Shown here: piece by piece, positions 43,193 to 51,769 of the stretch
How the letters are laid out: every line of letters starts with the position of its first letter
Position numbering within the stretch: position 1 is the stretch's first letter
Origin: Clostridium sp. CAG:567
GTDB taxonomy: Bacteria; Bacillota; Clostridia; TANB77; CAG-508
Direction of reading: 5' to 3'
Length of the DNA: 64,000 bases
NCBI GenBank assembly: GCA_000437855.1
Contig: FR902170.1
Coordinates: 35,588-99,587 of the forward strand
Notes under the pieces: generated by a model
Databases searched by the model: none
What the model saw: the letters and a program-made list of their open reading frames with translations, nothing else
Told to the model about the DNA's origin: nothing
Made by a program: the position numbers and the translations under genes

Positions 43193-44362
43193 ATGCGAAG
43201 AAAACAAATTGGACTATACATACACATCCCATTCTGTAAGCAAAAATGTAGTTATTGTGATTTTTGCTCTTATGCAAATAAAGAAAGCTTTATAAAAAGG
43301 TATATTCAATGTGTATTAAAAGAAATTATAGAAGTTGGAAATAATAATAAAATTGATTTTGAAAATGGCAAAGATGATTTGTTTTTAGTTAAAACAATAT
43401 ATATTGGCGGTGGAACGCCATCATTAATTGATAGTAAATATATTGTTCAAATTATAGAAGATATAAAACTAAATTTTGAAATTGACGAAAAAGCAGAAAT
43501 TACAATAGAAGTTAATCCTGGAACAGTCACTTTGGAAAAATTAGAAGATTACAAAAGGGCTGGAATAAATAGACTAAGTATAGGTTTACAATCTACACAT
43601 GAACATTTATTAAAAGAAATTGGAAGAATACACACATATTTAGACTTTTTAGATACTTTCAGATTTGCAAGAGAAGCGGGATTTGAAAATATAAATGTGG
43701 ATTTAATGATAGGAATTCCAAACCAAACGTTAGAAGAAGTAAAAGACTCAATAGAAGAAATAGTATCAATGGAACCTGAGCATATTTCTGTATATTCATT
43801 GATATTAGAAGAAGGTACACCATTATTTAAAAAGGTGGAAGAAGGATTAGAACTACCAGATGAAGAACTAGAAAGGAAAATGTATTGGAATGTAAAACGA
43901 ATTTTAGAGGCAAATGGATATAATCACTATGAAATATCCAATTTTGCAAAACAAGGCTATGAATCAAAACACAATTTAGACTGTTGGAATCAAAAGGAAT
44001 ATATAGGTTTTGGAATAGCTGCACATTCATATACAAATGGAATTAGATATTCAAACATAGAAAATATAGAACAATATATAAAAAATTATGATGAAGACAA
44101 AACAGAAGAAAATTTAGTATTCCATGAAAAACAAGATATGGAAGCAATGCAAAAAGAATATATGCTATTAGGTCTAAGAAAGATAGATGGAGTTAGTATA
44201 CAAGAATTTAAAATAAAATTTGTAGCAAACCCGGTTTTTTTATATCATAGTGAACTTGAAAAACTTGTGAATGAAGAATTACTAGAAATAGATGGAGACC
44301 AAATTAAGCTAACTAACAAAGGCTTAGACCTAGCAAATATAGTATGGGAAGAATTTATTTAG
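43193..44362 (+). CDS. hemW: HemW, radical SAM heme chaperone (HemN-like)
   Basis: The protein (389 residues) is a radical SAM member with IGLYIHIPFCKQKCSYCDFCSYA (CxxxCxxC plus the fourth Cys typical of the HemN/HemW group), IYIGGGTPSLID, TIEVNPGTV, RLSIGLQSTHEHLL and HYEISNFAKQGYESKHNLDCW. HemW-type proteins bind heme and are often misnamed coproporphyrinogen oxidase. No other heme genes are nearby. AAGAAAGGAAT is the RBS. Confidence 0.93.
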   Translation: MRRKQIGLYIHIPFCKQKCSYCDFCSYANKESFIKRYIQCVLKEIIEVGNNNKIDFENGKDDLFLVKTIYIGGGTPSLIDSKYIVQIIEDIKLNFEIDEKAEITIEVNPGTVTLEKLEDYKRAGINRLSIGLQSTHEHLLKEIGRIHTYLDFLDTFRFAREAGFENINVDLMIGIPNQTLEEVKDSIEEIVSMEPEHISVYSLILEEGTPLFKKVEEGLELPDEELERKMYWNVKRILEANGYNHYEISNFAKQGYESKHNLDCWNQKEYIGFGIAAHSYTNGIRYSNIENIEQYIKNYDEDKTEENLVFHEKQDMEAMQKEYMLLGLRKIDGVSIQEFKIKFVANPVFLYHSELEKLVNEELLEIDGDQIKLTNKGLDLANIVWEEFI

Positions 44363-44385
44363 AATTAAAATATAAGTAGTTTTAA

Positions 44386-44478
44386 AGTAGACAGATAAAA
44401 GCAAAAGTAGGAACGGAAGTAATTATTGAAACGACAGGACTAACAAAAGAAGAAATGGAGAAATTGAAAGAAATGTAA
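44386..44478 (+). pseudogene. Possible 3' remnant of an Rpn/PD-(D/E)XK nuclease-type gene
   Basis: A short open frame with no start codon or RBS ends VGTEVIIETTGLTKEEMEKL-KEM. The ending resembles the C-terminal (E/T)ITGLSxEEIEKLK tail of Rpn-family/PD-(D/E)XK nuclease transposase-like proteins. If so, the rest of the gene has been deleted. The fragment is too short for a firm call. Confidence 0.3.
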
Positions 44479-44576
44479 GAATAAAAATTTAATCAAATCA
44501 CTTGAAATTGTTTTATAAGTAGTATAAGATAAATACAGTAGAAATCTAAAGAAAAGAGTAGAAAGAGGCACAAAAT

Positions 44577-44699
44577 ATGAAGAAAGCTAAAACCTTTGCA
44601 GGAGTAGAGAAAGCCACAACATTAACAAATAACAAACAAGCTAAGAAATTAGCTTTATTAAGCATATACAAGACAGATATTAAATATGAAAATATTTAG
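44577..44699 (+). CDS. Leader small ORF (40 aa) upstream of the second prepilin-like gene
   Basis: It encodes MKKAKTFAGVEKATTLTNNK, then QAKKLALLSIYKTDIKYENI. AGAAAGAGGCACAAAAT precedes it, almost identical to the 25199 copy. Protein-level similarity with that copy extends over 30 residues, and its GAAA-loop hairpin (44638-44655) is identical. Here the frame runs on into the terminator-like hairpin. The gap 44363-44895 holds only this, the possible remnant before it and leader sequence. Confidence 0.5.
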   Translation: MKKAKTFAGVEKATTLTNNKQAKKLALLSIYKTDIKYENI

Positions 44700-44709
44700 T
44701 ATCTGTCTT
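44670..44709 (+). terminator. Terminator/attenuator hairpin in leader B
   Basis: AAGACAGATA (44670-44679) and TATCTGTCTT (44700-44709) enclose an inner TAAATAT/ATATTTA stem; T-rich sequence follows. It occupies the same relative place as the hairpin at 25290-25323 but has a different sequence. Confidence 0.55.
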
Positions 44710-44857
44710 TGTTTGTGTTCTAAGAGATTTATCATTATATGATAAATTGCAGAAGAAGACAAATATGCGACTTACTAGAATTTCTAGCAGTTCGCACTGC
44801 ATATAAATTCTTGGAATCCGTTTTTGTGTGCCTAAAAATAAAAATTAAAAGAAAGGG

Positions 44858-44876
44858 TATGATAAAAAATATCATA
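44858..44876 (+). promoter_or_regulatory. RBS-proximal hairpin of leader B
   Basis: TATGAT and ATCATA around AAAAAAT, followed by AAAAGGTG and the start codon. Compared with leader A, a C-G pair is replaced by T-A, keeping the stem. About 110 bases between this hairpin and the terminator (with palindromes such as ATTTATCATTATATGATAAAT) have no counterpart in leader A. Confidence 0.5.
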
Positions 44877-44895
44877 TAAAAGGTGCAAAGAAAAA

Positions 44896-46659
44896 ATGAA
44901 AACAAAGAACAAAAGAAATTATTCAAAACAAAATGGCATTACGCTAATTGCACTAGTAGTAACTATTGTAGTATTACTAATACTAGCAGGAGTAAGTATA
45001 AATGCACTATTTGGAAATACAGGAATAATACAAAAAGCAAAAGATGCTCAAAACAAAATGGATCAAGCAACACAAAATGACTTAGACTCAATAAACGGCT
45101 TAAATGAATGGATAGATGGAAAAATAAATGGCACAACAGGAGAAGAAAGCAAACCTGTAACAAATCCATATGCTGACCAACAATGGACAATGGCATATGT
45201 ATGCAATAATGGAACTTGGAGTAATACTCCATTAACTTCAGCAAATGGAGATACAATTCCAGAAGGTACACAAATTGTAGCTAAATTTTATGCTACTGGC
45301 GAAAAAATAACACCACCATCACTAAATGCTAGTAGCAGTAAAACAATACCATTTTCAGAAGGTGAGACGTATAAAGTAGTAATTGAAGGAACAGGAGAAA
45401 TGGGAATATTAATAGATGCAACAAGTATTAGTGATATAAAATCAGCAAGTGGTTGGCAAATCCAAACAGTTTCATATTTTGCATGGTTACAAGGTGGAAT
45501 GCAAGGTAATGCGGTATCTTGTATAACACCATATATTACAGAATTAACAATATGTGATGGAATAACAAATGTAGGCAATTTTGCTATGGCAGGAGCAACA
45601 AGTTTAAGTAAAGTTACATTAGGTAATAGTCTAAAAACAATAGGAAATTATAGTTTTAGTGGTAATAATGAGCTAAGTGAAATATCAATTCCTGATACAG
45701 TAACAAGTGTAGGAAAAAATGCATTCAGTAGAGAGTATGGAAATATTACTAGTATAATAGTTCCAAATGAAGCAATTGCAAAGATAGTAAACGGTTCATA
45801 TCATGGAGGAACAGCCAAAGTAGTAATAGCAAATGAAAATAAGATTGCACAAAATACAATAAATGCAGAAGAAGTGGCTAATCATCCAGTAGTATATAGT
45901 GGAAAAGAAGTGACAGGATATACTTGTGATAATAGTGCAGGAGTAAACAAATGGAAAATATATCATTCAGATGGGAAAAATATATATTTAATAGCAGATA
46001 ATTATATAACAGGAAAATATATACCAGCAAAAGATGGAGCAACAATGACCGCAAGTTCAACAACCAATGCATATTATTTTAATGACACCTTATTAAATAA
46101 ATATACAGGAGCAGTAAGTATAACAGATGCAAATATAACCCCATGGCTAAGTTATTTGAAATCAAGTTATGGTGGAAGTGATAATACAAATAATAAAAAT
46201 ATTAATATGAAAGCAACAGCATATTTATTAGATACAGAAATATGGAAAGGATTTAAAAACTCAACAAAAGCAAAATATGCAATAGGAGCACCAACTTTAG
46301 ATATGTTTGTAGCATCATATAACACAAGATTTGCAAAACAAATAGAAACAATAGTGCAAGAAGCAGGATACAAACTAAAATTCACAGATGGAGATTCATA
46401 TGAATATTCTCTAGCTACCTATGATTATTTAACAGCACATCAATATAAAGACAATTATGCAAATCATATGTGGCTTGCCAGTCCGACAGCCCGCAGCAGC
46501 GACTATTTGGTGGGCGTGAACTGCTACGGTAATGTCTACTACTACTACTACAATGACGTCAGCGGTTGTTTGGGCGTGCGTCCGCTAGTTTGTCTAGAAT
46601 CTGGAGTCTCTCTCGAAAAACAAGAAGTAAATGGAGAAATTGTATATAACATAAAATAG
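44896..46659 (+). CDS. Prepilin-like surface protein with leucine-rich repeats and GVRP-type C-terminus (candidate DGR target)
   Basis: The protein (587 residues) opens with KQNG then ITLIALVVTIVVLLILAGVS and GNTGIIQKAKDAQNKMDQA, the same prepilin-like N-terminus as the gene at 25418. Residues ~200-310 contain BspA-type leucine-rich repeats (SLSKVTLGNSLKTIGNYSFS, ELSEISIPDTVTSVGKNAFS). The C-terminal domain (~330-587) ends in WLASPTARSSDYLVG, NCYGNVYYYYYND and LGVRPLVCLESG, the WLAS...GVRPVV pattern I recall from DUF6273-like variable proteins. The 3' end switches to GC-rich codons. It is likely exported and anchored by its hydrophobic helix. Confidence 0.75.
   Translation: MKTKNKRNYSKQNGITLIALVVTIVVLLILAGVSINALFGNTGIIQKAKDAQNKMDQATQNDLDSINGLNEWIDGKINGTTGEESKPVTNPYADQQWTMAYVCNNGTWSNTPLTSANGDTIPEGTQIVAKFYATGEKITPPSLNASSSKTIPFSEGETYKVVIEGTGEMGILIDATSISDIKSASGWQIQTVSYFAWLQGGMQGNAVSCITPYITELTICDGITNVGNFAMAGATSLSKVTLGNSLKTIGNYSFSGNNELSEISIPDTVTSVGKNAFSREYGNITSIIVPNEAIAKIVNGSYHGGTAKVVIANENKIAQNTINAEEVANHPVVYSGKEVTGYTCDNSAGVNKWKIYHSDGKNIYLIADNYITGKYIPAKDGATMTASSTTNAYYFNDTLLNKYTGAVSITDANITPWLSYLKSSYGGSDNTNNKNINMKATAYLLDTEIWKGFKNSTKAKYAIGAPTLDMFVASYNTRFAKQIETIVQEAGYKLKFTDGDSYEYSLATYDYLTAHQYKDNYANHMWLASPTARSSDYLVGVNCYGNVYYYYYNDVSGCLGVRPLVCLESGVSLEKQEVNGEIVYNIK
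46469..46620 (+). other. Candidate DGR variable region 2
   Basis: This GC-rich stretch codes for residues ~525-575. It holds runs of NNC codons (AGC AGC GAC; AAC TGC TAC; GTC TAC TAC TAC TAC AAT GAC GTC AGC), the result expected if AAC codons of a template repeat are mutated at their adenines. It ends in GGCGTGCGTCCGCTAGTTTG, a conserved-looking 3' anchor. It shares no obvious template with variable region 1. The template repeat and reverse transcriptase are not in the window. Confidence 0.6.
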
Positions 46660-46673
46660 TAGCACTATTTTTG

Positions 46674-46711
46674 AGTAGTACTTCAATTTAAGGAAGTACT
46701 ACTTTATTTTT
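46674..46711 (+). terminator. Terminator after the second prepilin-like gene
   Basis: AGTAGTACTTC (46674-46684) and GAAGTACTACT (46693-46703) form a perfect stem followed by TTATTTTT. Confidence 0.8.
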
Positions 46712-46800
46712 GTATAATTATATGCTTTTTATTACATTTGTATAGTCGTTTTTGTTATAGAATTTCACATAAATTTCACACAATTTTTTAGCAATATGTA

Positions 46801-46829
46801 TTGACAATTGCTAAAAATGGATATAATAT
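46801..46829 (+). promoter_or_regulatory. Promoter of the hrcA-grpE-dnaK-dnaJ operon
   Basis: TTGACA (46801-46806) with TAATAT 17 bases later (46824-46829); the overlapping TATAAT (46822-46827) would give a 15-base spacer. Confidence 0.7.
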
Positions 46830-46838
46830 ATATGCAGT

Positions 46839-46865
46839 TTAGCAGATAAGAACTGAGAGTGCTAA
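46839..46865 (+). promoter_or_regulatory. CIRCE-like operator with one degenerate half
   Basis: TTAGCAGAT, nine bases, GAGTGCTAA. The right half matches the HrcA operator exactly; the left half keeps TTAGCA but has GAT instead of CTC. It lies just downstream of the promoter, where CIRCE elements sit. Confidence 0.75.
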
Positions 46866-46893
46866 AACATATAAAGAGTTAGAAGGTGAAAAT

Positions 46894-47899
46894 GTGTTAG
46901 ATAATAGAAAAAAACAAATCTTACAAGCAATAATAGAAGAATATATTAACACAGCAGAACCGGTTAGCTCAGGAGCACTAGTACAAAAATATAATTTAGA
47001 CTATAGCAGTGCAACAATCAGAAATGAAATGGCAGACTTAGAAAAAAGTGGTTACTTAGATAAACCACATACCTCAAGTCGGCAGAGTTCCATCAGCAAA
47101 AGGTTACAGGCTATATGTAGACGAACTATTAAAAGATGAGGACATCAGCTTAGAAGAAATAAAATACATACAATCTAAATTAGAAACTAGAGTTAATGAA
47201 ATAGAAGAGTTAACTAAAATAGCCACAAATACATTATCAGAAGTAACACATTATACATCAGTTGCAATTGGACCTAAAACAAATCTTCAAAACATAGAAG
47301 AAGTAAAATTTGTTTTGCTAGGAACTAGAATGTTAATGGCAGTTATACTTACAGATACCGGAATTATAAAAGAAACAATTATTAAATTTGATGAAGATAT
47401 TACAGAAGAACAAGTAAATACATTAAATTTCATATTTAATAATAAGCTTAAAGGAAAGCCTATAGACGAAATAGATAGACCTTTAGAAGAATACATCTTT
47501 TCAGAAATGAACTATAGTTTAAATGTTATAAAACCAATAATGCAACAACTTGATAAAGTAATAAATGAAGAAGCAAAAGTTTATTTAGAAGGAACCAACA
47601 AAGTATTCGAGCTTCCAGAATTTAAAAGTCTAGAAGTAGCTAAAAACTTTGTAAATCTAATAGACACAAAACAAGTTATGTTAGACTTATTAAATACGGG
47701 ATTTGCAAAAGATATAAATGTGTATATTGGTGATGAAAATGAAAATGAACAATTAAAAGATTTCAGTATAATAACATTTAAGCATAGATATCAAGATAAA
47801 GACTTAGGAACTATTGGAATTATAGGACCAAAAAGAATGGATTACTCAAAAGTTATTTCGGTTATGAAATATATTAGTAAAAAATTAAATGGACAATAA
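46894..47899 (+). pseudogene. hrcA: Heat-inducible repressor HrcA, single-base frameshift
   Basis: HrcA represses the chaperone operon by binding CIRCE. The N-terminal winged helix ([37 protein letters not shown]) is followed at HTSS by a break in frame. Removing one base (the C at 47080 in AGTCGGCAGA) restores the expected [18 protein letters not shown], after which the frame is open to 47899. The total would be ~335 residues, normal for HrcA. GTG 46894 with GAAGGTG upstream is the start. Either this is a real mutation that would derepress the operon, or a sequencing/assembly error. Confidence 0.88.
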
Positions 47900-47915
47900 A
47901 GAAAGGAGAAATGAA

Positions 47916-48449
47916 ATGGCAGAAGGAAAACATGCAATGGAAAAAGGTAAAAAAGAAGTCAAACAAGAAACTAAAGAATCAAAACAAAATGATGAAATAA
48001 TTGAAATAAAAAAAGAAAATGAAACTCTTAAAATTCAATTAGATGAAACAAATGACAGATTAAAAAGAATTGCTGCTGAATTTGATAATTATAAAAAAAG
48101 AAATGAAAAAGAGAAAGTTGGAATGTATAGCTCGGTTATGGCTGATGTAGTATCTAACTTTTTACCAGTAATAGATAATCTAGAAAAAGCAGTAGCAAGC
48201 CAAACAGAAGATGAAGGCTATAAACAAGGGGTAGAACTTGTTTTAAAACAATTTAAAGATGTACTAAAAGCAAATGGAGTAACTGAAATTGAAGCAGTTG
48301 GAAAAACTTTTGATCCAGAACTTCATGAAGCTGTAAGTTTAGTAGTAGATGAAAACTTAGGAGAAAAAGAAGTAAAAGAAGAGTATAGAAAAGGCTATAA
48401 AATAGGTGATAAAGTTATTCGTCACTCGATGGTAGTTGTAGCCAATTAA
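47916..48449 (+). CDS. grpE: Nucleotide exchange factor GrpE
   Basis: GrpE releases ADP from DnaK. The protein (177 residues) has a charged N-terminus, a long coiled coil (~30-75), and the conserved RIAAEFDNYKKRNEKEK, FLPVIDNLEKAV, GVELVLKQFKDVLKANGV, FDPELHEAVSLV and VIRHSMVVVAN. I chose ATG 47916, with AAGGAG seven bases upstream, over ATG 47889, which lies inside hrcA. Confidence 0.95.
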   Translation: MAEGKHAMEKGKKEVKQETKESKQNDEIIEIKKENETLKIQLDETNDRLKRIAAEFDNYKKRNEKEKVGMYSSVMADVVSNFLPVIDNLEKAVASQTEDEGYKQGVELVLKQFKDVLKANGVTEIEAVGKTFDPELHEAVSLVVDENLGEKEVKEEYRKGYKIGDKVIRHSMVVVAN

Positions 48450-48567
48450 ACAAATGAAAAGCATCGTCTAACTTTGTTAAACTTCATAAATTTTCTTTCG
48501 ATATACATTTGTATAATCTCAAGAAAATTTACTCGTTTGCCTCGTTATACTCGCTTTTGATTTGTTT
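48448..48567. repeat. Long intercistronic hairpin element (copy 3)
   Basis: AAACAAATGAAAAGC (48448-48462) pairs with GCTTTTGATTTGTTT (48553-48567) at 14 of 15 bases, around an inner perfect stem AAATTTTCTT/AAGAAAATTT (48488-48497, 48521-48530). It starts in the grpE stop codon and precedes dnaK. The two-tier architecture matches the element after ruvA, but the sequence similarity is weak. Confidence 0.65.
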
Positions 48568-48621
48568 AGTAATTAAATAGATATTAATTTTAAAATATAT
48601 ATAAATTTAGAAAGGAAGTAA

Positions 48622-50447
<1,826 letters not shown>

Positions 50448-50448
<1 letters not shown>

Positions 50449-51605
50449 TGGCTACAAAAAAGGACTATTATGAGGTATTAGGCGTAAATAAAAATGCAAC
50501 TGATGAAGAATTAAAAAAGGCATATAGAAAACTTGCAAAACAATACCATCCAGATGCTAACCCTGATAACAAAGAAGAGGCAGAGAAAAAGTTTAAAGAA
50601 GTAAATGAAGCTTATGAAACTTTGTCAAACCCTCAAAAAAGAAAGATGTATGACCAATTTGGAGCAGATGGACCTCAAGGCTTCGGAGGCGGAGCCGGAG
50701 GACCATTTGGTGGTACATATACATATTCAACAGGTTTTGATGGATTTAGTGATTTTGGAGATTTAGGAGATATATTTTCTTCTTTCTTTGGTGGAGGATT
50801 TGGAGGTTCTTCTAGAGGTACAAGAAAAAATGGACCTAAAAAAGGTGCAGATTTACGCTATGATATAGATATAAGTTTTGAAGAATCTTTCTTAGGAACA
50901 GAAAGATATGTAACAATAAATAGAAATGAAACTTGCAATACTTGCCATGGAGAAGGAACGAAACCAGGAACACATCCTGAAACATGTAGTGTATGTCATG
51001 GAAGTGGACAGATTAAACAAGTACAAACTACAATACTTGGACAAATGCAAACAACTAGAACATGTACAAATTGCCATGGTACAGGTAAAGTTATTACAAA
51101 TCCTTGTGAAACTTGTAAAGGTAAAGGAACAGTTAGAAATCAGGTACGTTTAACGGTAAAAATTCCTGCGGGTGTTGATGATGGTCAAACAATAGTAATG
51201 CAAGGAGAAGGCGAGCCAGGAACAAATGGTGGACTAAAGGGAGATTTATATGTATTGATACATGTAAAAAGACATAGCATTTATAGCAGAAAAGGCAATA
51301 ATGTCCTTTGTGATGTACCAATTACATTTACTCAAGCTACATTAGGAGCAGAACTTAAAATACCAATGGTGGATGGAACAACTGAAACTTATAAAATTCC
51401 AGACGCAACTCAAACTGGTACAAAGTTTGTTATAAGAAATAAAGGATTTAAAGGTGTAAACAGTAGTGCACAAGGTGACTTTGTATTTACTGTACAAGTA
51501 CAAGTTCCTAAAAAATTAACATCAGAACAAAGAGACTTGCTAATGCAACTTGCAAAAACTATGAATGAACAGCCACCAATTAAGAAAAAAGGTTTGTTTG
51601 GATAA
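50448..51605 (+). CDS. dnaJ: Chaperone DnaJ (Hsp40)
   Basis: The 385-residue protein has a J domain with the HPD tripeptide (QYHPDANPD), a Gly/Phe-rich region with [10 protein letters not shown], four zinc-finger repeats ([32 protein letters not shown]) and the C-terminal peptide-binding domains. The start ATG overlaps the dnaK stop. It ends the heat-shock operon. Confidence 0.98.
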
Positions 51606-51627
51606 AATTTAATTATATATTAACTAT

Positions 51628-51670
51628 AAAAAACCACTAATATATACAGTAAATGTTATTAGTGGTTTTT
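51628..51670 (+). terminator. Terminator after dnaJ
   Basis: AAAAACCACTAATA and TATTAGTGGTTTTT flank a ~14-base loop. Confidence 0.85.
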
Positions 51671-51706
51671 ATATGTTGGAAAACCTTAAAAATTTATTAA
51701 AATACT

Positions 51707-51734
51707 TTGCTTTTTTGGGAATATATTATATAAT
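51707..51734 (+). promoter_or_regulatory. Promoter of the PBP1A-cysS region
   Basis: TTGCTT (51707-51712), 16 bases, TATAAT (51729-51734), 35 bases before the start codon. Confidence 0.65.
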
Positions 51735-51769
51735 ATACATGTTAAAATTTATCCAAGGGAGGATATTTT

